Below the pieces are notes generated by a model. The model ran no database searches. It was not told the DNA's origin and saw only the letters and a list, made by a program, of their open reading frames with translations. This document shows, in pieces, positions 14,101-27,967 of a stretch of DNA of 64,000 bases. The translations under genes and the position numbers were made by a program. The first letter of the stretch is position 1; each line of letters opens with the position of its first letter. The DNA comes from Anisakis pegreffii (lineage: Eukaryota > Nematoda > Chromadorea > Rhabditida > Anisakidae), in contig JAPYMA010001522.1 in assembly GCA_035041965.1 (NCBI GenBank), positions 1-64,000 on the forward strand, in the 5' to 3' direction.

Positions 14101-17100
14101 TATCTGCGCCATTTATAAGACATTGCTTACTTTGATGCGATGCACCCGCTTGAATTCAGTTCGGTTTCCTTAAAGAATAGCAGAAAAACAAATGATGAAT
14201 AAAATAATAGTGGTGTATTTTCAAGACGACATGAACAAGTAAAATACAGTGAGTCATTGACTCATGACTGTAACTGGAGATTCCCCGAGAGCGAAATCTG
14301 CATCTTGGTTTGATCTTAACATCGACCTCCACGCAGAATTTTGCATTACTTAAACGTTCGTTGCTCGTTTTCTTTTTGGAATCCTCGAATTTCGAGCACA
14401 TCAAACTGGTCTTCGCCATGCCTATGCCTAAGATATCGGTCGAGTCCAGGGACAGTTTTAACGATCATGCCCAGCCATACTTTCCATGTTTAATAGGTTG
14501 GCCGAGTCATACTTTCCATGTTTAATAGGTTCCTTCATTACATTTCAAGGTTTCATATCTCAATTCATTCGGTAATATTATCTTACTCTCGTTCCATTTT
14601 CATCCTACCCTGAGCAGTATTAATCCATTTAGATATCCATCCATATCCCGAACGCATACGTCTCATACACTCACTCACACATCATCTATTTGTTTTGCAC
14701 CCTTCTTTATCAAGCATCCATGTATTCATTTATTTCCATTCATCATTTAATATCGCACCTTCACGTCAAATGAGCTTCATACTCGAGTGTCCTCAGTGCT
14801 TTTTACGCCATCTATATTCAGCATATCTTTTGACATTCTTCACCGGCTTGTGTCAATATTACTTTTGATTATTTTTTCATCAACTACAAGCAGCACATTC
14901 ATCCACGTTTCCGCATCTATCATACTTGCTCGTCATTTTCATATTTATTTCATTCGTTTCACTCATTGTATTCAGTCATTCATTCTCATTTTTATGCTTA
15001 CTTCTGACCGAATATCTCTTAAAGACATTCTCAACAGAAGGCAATTCCAAAACAACGACAATGGAATCAATACGAGCTGAGATGGGACTCGCATAATTAA
15101 AAAGTGATGTGAACTATAACAACAATCTATCGTCGAAAGTTAATGATTTCATGAAATTCTTGCCTCTGAGGCGGAAATGACTTTCAGACGATTTCGCATT
15201 GCACATTGCACTTTATGGCGTTCGCAGGTGATATACGATAATGGAAGTGCTGCTTGAAAGTGAGCTTTTTTGTACGCGTTGCCGTTAAAACGTTCTTCGT
15301 TTTTGGCGTCTCGATCAAATCGAACAAATATGCACCTTCTTAATAACAACATTCGAACGACCACACTTCATAATAACATCGAATGATTTTCAAAGAGTTG
15401 TGATTCGAGAAGAATTTTTCACGATGATCACTATACCAACAAATGAATGAGAGGTGCAACTCTTAATGCTTCTGAATAAGCAATGTAAGCAGCACAAAGC
15501 GATAGAATAAACAAATCTCTGCGGAAGGCACTATCCATATACATACACATATATATGTATGTATATAAGCTATCGCAACAAAACCTCCGTGGACTGAAAA
15601 TGAAAAATTGTTCAGAGGTGAGTGTAAGCTACGTTTCTTAATATCAGCCTTTCACATCCCAGCATTCAATTTTAGCTGATATAAACAAGCCAAAACTATT
15701 TTGCACATAAGAGCACATTGAATGTCTTCGAACTGCTAGTACTTTTTCTCATTTCGAGCGCAGCAATTACAGCAAGGGCTGTATTAACAAAACGTCATTT
15801 CACTGTTGTTAGAGAAGAATCAAGAAATCAGGTAAAAGATCAATTCACTCCTTTTAGCAGAATATTTCAGATGAATCGAAGATGAATGCAATGTTCTCTG
15901 AGTGTGGAAGAGTAGTTCAGCGTAGGTTTTATAATTAATTCATGCAAAATGTTGTTCACTGAGCGTGAATCATGGCAGATAGGCATGTTCTCAAAGAATC
16001 GATCAGTGTGAATCATTATATTCCGGAGTGTGGTCAAATTAGGGTTATTACGAAATGAAATCTTCTTGAGAGTGGAAAGAGTTAAACAATTCAAAAACCA
16101 ATAACGAAGATTTTATTCTGTATCAATTCCCACAGGTGAACTGTACAAACCACTCTTAAACAGTCGTTTCATCTCATATTTGATTGCTTCAATCTGCGAA
16201 AAACAGAAATAAATTTGTTGTTATGGAATGTAAGTTCCAAAAAATGACTCAAAGTACATTTTGTATGCACTGCGATAGAAACGGAACTCTGAATAATAAA
16301 GAACTTAATAATAAATTCTAAAAGCGCATTATGTATCAGTAATAAAACACACAAATAGATGATTAATGCCATTGAAATGAGCTTGTTCAATCGTACGTAG
16401 ATGATGTACATACATATCAAACTAAAGGAATACGGATCTATTCAACTATCCATCCGTCTTGATTAGTGTACCTGCCAGATAAATTCGTGTACTAGAGCGT
16501 AATACACACACATACCTACAAACAACACCGCAATATACCAACAGCAGTTACTGGTAATATAACTTCTTGTGATCGTTGATATATAACAGGTGCTATTGGA
16601 TGTACTGCATTATGAAGAAGGGACGTGAAGATGGCCGAATCATTGATACTCACAAGGTGTAACCATCATTATTATCATTATCATTATCGTTATCATTAGT
16701 TCATTCCGAACAACTCACCTTCTCCCACTTCAGTAACCTACCGACGCTTTGTCTCGTTGTAAACGCATTTATCTATCTAGCTACAAATCTGATCTCTCTG
16801 CAAGATGAGTAGAGTGGAAGAGAATGAATCTATTCGAGCAAATCCAAACGACAAACACAAAACATCATCGGTCGTGCTTTAGCTGATTAGTTGTCCTGGT
16901 TTACAGTAGAATCAATCACCTGTTTAATGATATATCACCTTGAAATGAACGTGTTCAATCTCTTCTCTTCGCTTCACTCTCATTTCACTTCATCTCAGAA
17001 TGATTCCTTCCCCATTTCGCTTTCATTAATCCGTTCGTTCATTTATTCGTTCTTCATAATATTTCTCATTCAACAGCATGATTTCAACCTCTACCTGTTT

Positions 17101-20100
17101 ATGTATAACATGACACAAACAAATTGCATCTCCTCATACAGTATATACTGTCAATTAGTCGTCCTGCCAACCGAGCATATACGTTCAGTTGATTTATTAT
17201 GCATGCACGCTGACAGCGAAAATTCATAAATTCCACCCTCTCAGTTCATAAGATTTGATTTTAGTTCAATTTTTCCGAATCATTGCACATACCTGAAACA
17301 TGAATTCATGCCCGTTTAGAGTTTGATCGGTTAGCAACATGACTAACTGACAGTATAGCGTTGTTTTTGGATATAGATACCAAAATTCGACGAGCGAATT
17401 CATCAACTAGATGACAGAAACATTCATTTGCATATCTGCAAATGAATGCGAATGATCCTTTTTTGGCCATAATGATATATCTATCATCTATGCATACATA
17501 GTGCGTTCTTTTCTTATTCAGGTTAACTAAGAAGAAACAAATTTTCACGTTGCCTTACAAAATGAAACGAAAATGTAATCGACTCAAATCGAATCGTCAG
17601 TTGCATATGCACATTCATCATTTTGAAAAGAGACACAACATCAACGCCGAACTAACTCTGTGAACAAAGCAATTCGCAATCGTCTCTTTTAAATAATTTT
17701 GCTTTCAATGAGAATATCACATCGCGCCGCTACCAACGACAATACAAACAACATTAAGATGAACGTTATGACTTGTTTGCTTCTAAATTGCTTGTCACTA
17801 GCGTTTTTAGTGAGCGTCAACGTAAGAGTTTTTGTTTAAAACGTATTTAGTCAGGTACGTTTGTCTGTATGCCTTCATTTCACTGGATTACAGTAAGAGC
17901 AACAATAAGCAGTGCAGTAACAATGCAGAGAGCATGAATGTCAGTCGCTTGTGGTATTGACATAGCTCTTTTGCACAGTAACATCATAAAATATGTGTTC
18001 CGTAAATTGCTTGGTGACAATGAAATTAACGTTTCTTGCATATTTTCAGTCAAAATTGATTCAGAATAGTGGAATGGTGGACGTTCCCTCAAAGAATATT
18101 TCTGAATCAACGTCAAAGAAAGTATGCTGTCAGCACTGATCTCACACATGCGTTTGATCGTGAACGCCTTACAAGAGTGCAGAAGGAACTTGCAAAGATC
18201 AAGCGAATTTACTGGCTACTTCATATTTTGAAATTAATTCACGACAAAAATTGAAAAAGCGAATGGCGATTTTTACCGATTAATGAATTGAAATAACATT
18301 CGTGAAATGATTAATTAATATTGGAATATAATCATTTGTAAAGATATCAGTCAGCATACTTGGATGTGCCATCTTAAAGGAAACAATTTTTCGTGCGACT
18401 GAGCCTCTGAAAATTCTCGAGATAATCTGCCGTACTCCAACTAATCACATACATTTGCCAGGCTCTATTGCCTGATATACCTTCCCCCATCTCTATTACC
18501 ACTTGAAAATTCACTTTTTCACATAAGATGCTTTAACTGGAAGCTGCAGCATTGTGTCTTCTATGTAATAATTCAACTAGGTACGAAACGTATTTTACCA
18601 AGACCGCATTAATATTCGATTAAAGGTTACCATCAGGCAAAGACATGTAATTAAATTTAATGTCCGAGAATGAATGTATGTCTAATCTGAAGACAATACA
18701 AATTCTTGTACTTATTAGCAACAGCGTGACGTGCCTCATAATCCACTAAGATCTTTTTGTTTCGAGGACACGACCATCACCGCCACCGAACTAATTCGAT
18801 GAATCGGCGATCTATTCATATGCATATCCTCATCATTACTATTACTGTTACTGTTATTGTCAATATTACTATTAGTATTATCCTTGTGATTATCGCCTTC
18901 ATCCCCAACACAAAACACGCCGAATGACCTTCTTATTGCTTTTGTCAGATCTTTATCTGAGAACAAAGAGTAGCATTGATCGAGTAAAGTACGGAGACAA
19001 TATGAAATGAGCAATTTGGGTTCATCTTACAAATGCATAAATATACAATATGAGTGCTATTTGTAGATAAATAAATGAATTTGCTTGTAGACGACGGATT
19101 TGCTTGCTTTCATTGACGAATGCAAGCTTACACCTGTTCTAAAGGAAAAAGTTTTGTTTTAATGCCATTAAGGATCTCATATAGTACCTATTCTTACAGT
19201 ATAAAGTGCTTCACGAAATCCAGGACTGGGCTCGAGCTTAGTTTGATCATTTATCTAAAAATTTGACAGATATTGAGGGAACATAAATATTCAAAACACA
19301 TACATGGATAAGTGAAAGCCGCATTCTGAGCTGCACAGAATGGAGTATCGAAGACAGATACGTCAACATAGGCAGCATATATCCATCTAAGCAGACATGC
19401 GGTCGCCATTATGCACTATTCAAAAACTTCTCAGATTGTAGCACAAACTATTTCTACTATTAAAGAGTGCTCTTATTTTCAGCTGACGAAGCAGATTCTA
19501 TTACAACTTACCGCTGAATTATTGCACTCATTCATCTGTACTTAAATGATAATTTTGAGGTGATAACATTTTTATATGTATTGTAGAACAAGTTATTGAT
19601 GGTACGATGTGCAGGCAGCATCTATCAAATCAATCATTTACAGATGTTCATGAAAATGGATTGCATATTAGATTTAATGATAATGATATGAATTAATGTG
19701 AATGAGTGATTGAACGATGCACACGGGCAGCTGCTCTTATTGCTGAAACGAACATTTGGATGTTGGTTATGTGAATGGTTTAGTAGTGAATGCGTGAAAA
19801 CTAGTTATATCACTTTAGGTTGGTGGTTCAGCGAAATGCTTGACAGATTTTGCTTGCCTTTGATGATGGTGACTTTTGTCATGGTCATTGTTGATTTTAT
19901 TGGTACATTCACCTGTTTGTATGATTATAAACACATGCAAATGAAGGAATACGAGAAACAAAAATGGAAACATCTTGAGAATTCGCCGCGATTTCAGTAG
20001 ATTAAGTGAGAAGGAATGGACAGGTGTGGTGTGAGATGCTGCATGCTGACCACATCATTAACGCGATCGTTATCGTGATTCTATTTGTTGGCAATGGTTA

Positions 20101-22088
20101 TACCATGCTACTCGCTTTGGTATACGGTATTTAGGTGATACTGAATTGGTGGACAAGTGAATGAGAAATGAGAACACGAATTCAATGTATTTTTCGAATG
20201 AGTAGTGAATAGTGGGGAAGGAATTTGCTTGATATTCAATAAGTATTTAAGGTTTTGAGGAAAAAACTCGAGTTTGCGGTGAATAAGAATTATTTGATTC
20301 AGTTATCATGTTGCATAGAAAAGAGATCAAATGAATGAAATCAATTATACCTTTTAATTTTACAGTTGAGATGTTATCAGATGATATCAATAAGAAATTT
20401 CAAGAGAAAACAGAATTATTCGCAGGTGAAGTGGAAAGAAGGGGATGAGGTTGTTGATTATAGAAAAGAATGGATAAATAAATGAAGAAATGCACCTGAT
20501 GCAAACGAATGTGAATAGGAATAAAGAATAGCACGTGTGATTCGTTGTTTATGTTGATAGTGCTCCTTCGTATTGCTGTGCGCTACTTATTATTATTATT
20601 TAAGTATTTAGTTTGAACGGAATTAACGTTGCTTGCAGTAGGATGAATGAATGCGTTCGTTCCAAAAGAGTAGAATAACGATCGACGATTGGAGGCTTTC
20701 GCATGTTAAAACATTGCCGTTCATCGTTTTAGCAACAAATCCGCCAACCATCAGGCTACAACTAATACTATTACTATTAATCCTTCTCACCTCACTCACA
20801 CCAGCTAGACTGCTGCCAGCCTACCTCTGTGTACACCTATCTACCTATCTCTACCTACAGCAATCTAGCACCATTAAGCAATCGCTACAGCCTTACTCGC
20901 CGCCGCTCGTTGCTCGTTCGAGCCAATCCGAGGCTTCGAAGCTCTAAAGAGTCAAATATTCAATGAGGCAAAGACCGCCTTACTTACCTGTGCTGTGCGC
21001 TGCTCACAACACCAGTCATGCTTTGAAAAACGTGCTGCTGGTAGATAGCAATTTTTTAATGAAAAATTTTTTCGATGTGTGAAAATTCGAATTTGATTCA
21101 TTTTTGCAGATCAAAAACATTTTCGTTAAGCTAGTTCAGTCTTTATTTCACTGCAGCATTACACGCACTTCTAAATTGCTTTGTAATTGTTAATTTTCAA
21201 TCTGAATCTGAACTCAGCTCCAGTTGAAATACACCTCACAATAAAATCACAGCTGAATATGAATTAGTGAGTCACAACGGATTGTAGTGCTACATATGCT
21301 GGATTGTACTTGTACACCTATCTTGCTAATGAACCTCCATCATCAACACATATTTTATGCTAAAAAAACACTTTTTGGAATATCAAAATATGGATGGATG
21401 GCAGGCATCGTGCTGCTCACATCATCACTGCACACATTTTGCTTATAAGAACGATCCAATACGTTCTCCGCGTAGAAATATTCGCGTCTCAGTCATTTTG
21501 GAGGATACAATTTCTCGGAAGTTGTCGAATCTTTACCGATGAATGTTGCCTTAGGCAACACTTTTTGATGATAGAAAATCTAGACGGAGAAATGAAGGTG
21601 AAGTGAGTTACTGGGAAGTTGCTTTTCGAAGTCACCTTATAAGTAAGCTCAAAACAGGCAGCCGTTCATCAGCAGTTTCATAGCGCATATTTCATTTCAG
21701 AGTTCCGTCAAAATGTGCTACCTCAGCATTAGATCAGGTTATGGAAAAAGCAATTTGAAACACCGAAGAGCACTGAATTGATGCAAATCGCAATATTGAT
21801 AGCAATCAGCAATGCGAGGACTATTGAGCTGTCAAATGCATGTATTCTTCGACGATAACTCGTCAAGCTCATCACTGTCAATGATCATATGTAGCAAGAA
21901 GTGGAGCTATTGCAACATTTTCGGTCGACTGAAGATCAACAAGAAACGGTACCAACCTTTGAGTGCTGCTGATCAGTTCACAAATATTGCGCACATACGC
22001 ACATACATATTTAGTGCAGGAATAAAACTCATATTAATGAGCAGAACATTTGAAACGTTTAGCTTTGATGAGTGAACAACCCAAACAC
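11142..22088. other. Gene-poor DNA
   Basis: No gene can be supported. Visible structure: a 24-bp direct repeat at 14476-14531, polypyrimidine-biased stretches at about 14540-15010 and 16930-17090, ATT/ATC triplet runs near 16665-16700, a minus-strand Asn/Ser-rich open frame at 18736-19014 that includes a trinucleotide run, and a CTAC/ACTA-rich stretch at about 20740-20900. Confidence 0.5.
14476..14531. repeat. 24-bp direct repeat, two exact copies
   Basis: The 24-mer beginning CATACTTTCCATG is present at 14476-14499 and identically at 14508-14531, a 32-bp period separated by an unmatched 8-bp spacer. It looks like a recent local duplication in non-coding DNA. Confidence 0.9.
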
Positions 22089-22480
22089 TAATGCCATCCT
22101 CAGTTGTTTCGGGTGGCGTTTCTTGTTCAAATCTGGATTCGAGAAGAAGCCGACCGCAACATCATACGCAGCCAGAGCTGGCTAACGCTTCGAGGCCACG
22201 CCCTTGCTGCGTTGGACAGCTTCTCCGTTTCACAAGAACGAAGAGACAAGCCCAGAGCCAAACAGATAAGAGCCAAGAATGTCCCATGCATCGCTTTGCC
22301 TCTGCATCGCCGTCACCAAAAAGCATCATCATGCCAAATGTTTCAAACTGACAGCTCAGCAGTTGATCAGTTGACCCCGTGGGGGACTGCGCCTTCGTCA
22401 TTGCTTTCAACAAAGCCAGTTGTGCACCTTGTGCAAATAATGCCATATACTCCATTGTCGATAGATAACTGAATGAAAAA
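22089..22480. other. GC-richer island open on both strands
   Basis: This roughly 390-bp block is visibly richer in G+C than its flanks. It stays open for 122 codons on the plus strand (22104-22472) and 109 codons on the minus strand (22162-22491). Neither frame shows a recognisable domain. An AATGCCAT word occurs at both edges (about 22090 and 22440), but I see no convincing terminal inverted repeats. It may be a decayed insertion, an old exon or a regulatory island. Confidence 0.35.
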
Positions 22481-25400
22481 CGTTTCTTCACTTGAATGTT
22501 AATTAAACCGAAACAAGAACACAGTCCTCATTCAATTTCGTCTCGTCGCACACTATACCTCATATTCTACTCATCATCATTTTCCCACTAACTATCCATG
22601 CAAATACTGGTCATATTCGCATGCATTCACTGAACTCATTAAGAGTTAACTCAATGAAGCCATTCTGTAGTGATCACTTCCAAGAAGAATTAGAACAAGA
22701 TTCTGTAGAAGAATTAGAACTTGTAACCAAAGAAGCGTGCTCACGCGTCACTTGCATGAACTCTTAGAGTTTCACATTCGTTTGCCATCTAGATTGCAGA
22801 TACATGCTCATGAATAATTTGTTACAAAAGAACACTATCTAATCAAGTATCCTACAGAAACCGAGGAAACACATGCAATGAACTGATGATATTATAAAGT
22901 TTTCAAAGGAAGGCCTCATCAAAAAGTTTACGCCAGATCATTCAATTTTTTCACATCAGCATTACACCTTCACACCTAACAGATTCCACGATAGATTTAG
23001 GATCATGAACATATTGAATCAGTTCTGATAATGGCTTCAAAATGTCTTCATTCATTTATATTGCCAAATATACGTAGCACTAGAAAACACATCGGAAGAA
23101 AGCACCATCACACATTTACACGTTCTTTAGGGACACATTAACGCACGAAGTATTATATGATGATCAGAATCTTCGCACAATATACTGCAAATTGCTTTCA
23201 CATTAGCATTGCCGCTCAATATAAAGAGATAACATATACACGAGGCGCTTTCCTTCTACGAATATACCCTTCGAGGCTATAAAATCGGTGAATTGTGAAC
23301 GATCACCGCACTATGACAAGCTCTATTGTATAGTTGTGTTCCAATTAATCCTCATTTATTCTTTAGCGCCACAGTTCCAAACTGAGCCTTTACAAGGATA
23401 ATCGTTGTCGTTTTTTCAGCTTCAATAATATCAAAACAATCATATTCAAATTTCCAAGCGATCTTTTCAGATTCATATGTTACGTACTACGAACATTAAC
23501 ATTCCCTCATGCAGAGATGATCGAAGAATCTCGAAATTGGTGCACTTTGAAGCTAATCTCCTCAGAACATAACTCTATAAAAGATTCGTCAGAAAAAAAC
23601 AAAATAATTGCAACATTTTTGAAACAGTGAATAGTGAATGGATGATACGCGCGGATGATTATTACTAACAGATTGGTGATGATTATACGATTAACTCTGA
23701 AACGACAAAGCTCATATATTTTCTTTGAGAGTTCTCTGAATTTAATGGTATGTTTTACGAAGGGCCATTACTTGAGCTCATTTTCGCTCGAGATATTGCA
23801 ACTTATTTTCAATTGGTTGATACTTGTAATCGAACTAATCCGATCGTAAGGCACAACGGATTAATTAATGAATGCTGAAGAGCTTGTCGTTGAATTATTT
23901 ATGAATAAGGTGATACTCATGGATTGAGCTCACAGGACCGCTGCATATTGTACAAAGGTATCACGTTTAGGCTTAAAGGCTAAAGGCTTGAAGGAATTCA
24001 GCCAAACCGATGGAGTTTTTTTTTCAGGGATAGTGACAAGATGGTTTTGCTAATTTTCTTTTCAACTGGTAGTATTTTAAAATTAGTACGGCGTTTCGAT
24101 GGGTCTCTTTCTTTTACAACCTTTTGTATCCGAGGCGTTCGTCTGCCAGCGCATTCGTCTATTGGCCACAACAATAGTAACTAACGAATGGATCTGTTTT
24201 TTGTTGAAAACAGCTGTCGCACGTATAAATTAATTTCGTGCAGTCGTTAATTTTCTTCACTTGCAGCACATTCCACTCACAAAAACTTCGCTGAGCTCTT
24301 ATGAGGCTCAGTTATATTTCCAATTTTAGAAGTTTTGTTGGTCAGTTTTTATTGATAGCATTCAAGAAGATAACTTATTGTTGTAAATGTTAATGTTGTT
24401 TATGTTCATGCTTTACTCATGTGCCATTTGCAGCAGCATCGCATCATTGATTCAATTCCGAGAATGTAAGTGTATGTGTGTGCATGTGTGCATTTCAGGG
24501 TGTGTTCGTTCGAATCGATATACACCTTGAAAATTAGTTTGCAAGTAAAGTGCAAGGATAGACGTTGAATTGAAATTACGTATTATACTAATACTCGAAA
24601 GGGTATTTGGAACATGAGGATCAACTATGCATTGCTGATGAATTTTTAATCAAAATTAGATTGCACCTTTTCTGCATTATTGCCTTTTATACTACTGTTG
24701 TATTGCGTGAAGGTTTTCTGCTATCATCTTCCAAATGAATTTGATCATGTCATGAATTCATCATCTTTGCAACCTGGTTATACCTTTTTTTGTTTTGCTG
24801 ATCTACGGAATTTTGCCTTACCCATTTATGTTCATTAACTGATATTTTTATCGGATCACTTTGGAATACCAGTTGATCTAAAATATTTGACAATATCGGT
24901 GTTGTTATCCTGGCGAATGATGATTTGTTTGTAATCTGGTTTGTCTGAGTGTATGTAATGCGTAAATGAAAGAAAAGCATCAAAATGACATAATTGAAGC
25001 TCTCATCACAGCGATGCTTGATATCAGTGACCAAATGGCCAGCAATGCGCATAGTTCATACGAATTGTCATGAATGAGCGAGCACTTTTCTTATTGCTCG
25101 ATAACAAACTCAGATCTTTGCAAACTGTGCATTCATTTATCACTCAGTCGAATTGTTATCCATTACATACATTCGAAATAATGCTACACCCTAATAAGAT
25201 GAAAAGCGCGTGCAAAATAGAGACATCAATTAAATACATACATGATCCTTATGTCTACCTTATGCCAAGGGAAATCAAACAGTTTTCGGAATCCGAATCC
25301 TTATAGTTATATCTTCATTTCCTCATTATATTATTGTCTAATATCGCCATCGCTGCTCAACACTCCCTCGGAGTTTTTCACCTCGAGTCCAATTCGATCT

Positions 25401-27937
25401 GCTCAATTCACGGAGTGATCGATGAAACAAAGGTGAATAAGCATGTTCGTTCAAGAAACAATTGAAATGCAGTCATGCCGGACCAATACATCTGATCTGA
25501 GACAAGAAAGGATCTTGATTTGAAATCATTGAATAAATCAACAACTATTCTAATGAAAAACATTATTGGAATCATAATTGACAATAAGAATGCCTCATCC
25601 ATACCTAATAATCACTCATATTAGACAACACAATTTTAAGCAGCAGGCAGCATTTCGGTCGTAATCGCCGTGTTGATTTAAACGTATTTTGGTGCGTCGG
25701 ACCCACGGGAATTGTTTGATTTACCGATAAGTAAAGCACATAAAAATAATGGAAAGTGGCATTGTGATTGCACCTTCGGGATACATTAGTTGAACCACCG
25801 TCCTACCGGTTTGTGTGCACCACCATATTACTCATGCACATTCACATATGTCCCGCTGGAGCGATTTACGTCGATTGCTCTTGTTCTTCCACTTCACGCG
25901 AATGCTAAACAAGTTCACTTAACTTAATATCACCGCTGCCGTCACTTTTCATGTAAATTACGACCGGTTATCTCATCTCGTTGCTTCATTTTCGAATATG
26001 CACATCTGCTCTACAAACCATTGTTGTGTCTAGTCTCTTATTATTCAGCCGTATTCCTTATTATATTCCAGCTTAAGCCTTTTCGATCTGCGCTACCGTC
26101 AATCTCTTCAGCAAATTTGGTGTTGTCTACAAATCGCTCCTGAGAGTGATTACCCACACTTATTGTTCGCAGGATAAATGAATGTCTTCATGTCGTCCTC
26201 ATCTTCATTGGCTACGGTAATAGCTTCGATCAGCTATCGCCGCAGCAGCCAGCATACACTTGCTAGCTTCTCAATAAGTGATATATCGCTGTTCGTTTGC
26301 TCACTGCCTACACCAACAATAGCAACTGCTTTGCTGTGCACTTTCACACATCATCATTTAGAATCAGTCGGTTGGCGGTTGGGTCGTGTTGTCTACAAAA
26401 AATAACCTTTCTGAAAAGTTGCTATTTATTATCGAGTGCAACAGCAAAATGCTTATTGCATGATTATTATACATTTCGTGCAGACGCCGAACAAGCTAGC
26501 TGCATTGACTGACTGTCGCAATAGTTGCTCTTAATAAAGGATAAATTTTTAGTCAGTGTCTGAAATGTTGTGGAATTCGAGGAATTCTTCTTTTATACTT
26601 TCATCTGATAATTTCTGCTAAACAGACGGATCTTTTGTGGCACTGATACAAATTTTTCATTCGTTCGATCCATGCAGTGAAATACTTGCAGTGAGCTTGG
26701 TCACAGTTCATGCATTACACCTGAATATTGTTCATGCATAAGGTAACTAGAGATAATCACAGTCACACCTCAGATCATTCTCAGCTCGAACTGAGCGCAG
26801 AAAATGGCCGTCAGCAAGAAATGGCAATTTCTTGATATGGACATTTTATCGGTCGTAGTTGAACGCTGAAAGCGGGAACAACGAGCTGACTTAAATTGAG
26901 TAATTTTGTGAGGAAGAAGAAAAGGAAGAGTTTAAAGACCTTGAAATCACTTCTGCAACAGATTTATTCTCAGGTGATAGTAAAAATGAGATGACCACAA
27001 TACAGTGCTGTTTTTTCCATTCGAAAAGGTATTCTTAATTTGCTTTGTAAAATACGAATTGATGTATTGTACTATTCGTGCAATACGTGCATACAAACAA
27101 ATATTCGTATGCATATGAGGAGTATATTTGGTGTTCTTGAGACGGATGAATTGGATTAGTTGGAATTTTGCGAACCTGTGCTCATCAGTGCAGGAAGATT
27201 GAGCAGGATGAAGCAGGATGCAACAGGACAGCTCAATAGATTGAATGGATGCAACAGATGTGCATAAGCAAGCGATAATAAGCCGAGAATAGTAACTCGG
27301 ACGTTTGGATTGTGTCAGTCAGCCAGTTAGTCATCTAATTGTGTTTACCCTTTCTTGTTATGCTCATCCTTAGTCTGATGCTAGTAATCGCTCATTAGGA
27401 TAAGGTGAATGGGAAAATGCATCAAAGAAAGGATAAAATGAAGACGAGATTAACGAGAAGACAAAGGAGGATGTGCTCCAATGGTTGACCATAAATGAGC
27501 GCAAAATGCAGTTGCATCATTAGGCTGTCAGTACACGTATACGAGTGGCTCATAATCAGCCGTTTGAAACAACAAATGAGTAGGGAGAAAGGGGTATTCT
27601 CAGTAGAAATACTCTTATTTTCTTATTGATCTTATTGCTGGAAATATGCCTTGCTAATTTATTGAGAATTAAGCATGCGATTAACCAGGGACAATAGATA
27701 TCATAAACATGAATGATCAGCAAAGGCAATAATCGGTATCATTGAAGTGTAAGACATATGGTCGGGTTAAACCAAACCACATCTGGCACGATGCTTGTTC
27801 CTTATTCGGCACTGAACCTGACTTCAAATCCATGCTAACCTAAAAAAACGATGTCGAGATCACAGCAAAAACATTCCTAATCCGAAAATGATATCAGTAG
27901 AACTTCATCTTTACATCACTCATGGACATAATTTCAG

Positions 27938-27967
27938 ATATTGTTTGATCGTGCGATCAAACAATAT
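27938..27967. repeat. 30-bp palindrome (14-bp arms, 2-bp centre)
   Basis: The arm ATATTGTTTGATCG at 27938-27951 is matched exactly by its reverse complement at 27954-27967, leaving a TG centre. It lies in non-coding DNA. It could be a cruciform-prone site, a dimeric protein-binding site or a chance palindrome. Confidence 0.9.

Noticed and set aside
19710..20000. Plus-strand frame with hydrophobic segments, possibly a membrane protein
   Set aside because: It opens with TTG, lacks an upstream acceptor in phase and has no family resemblance.
22089..22450. AATGCCAT at both edges of the GC-richer island as an 8-bp target duplication
   Set aside because: The sequences just inside the two copies are not inverted repeats of each other, so a chance match is more likely.
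24750..25052. 100-codon minus-strand frame starting with ATG
   Set aside because: No recognisable domain and no splice-linked exon.
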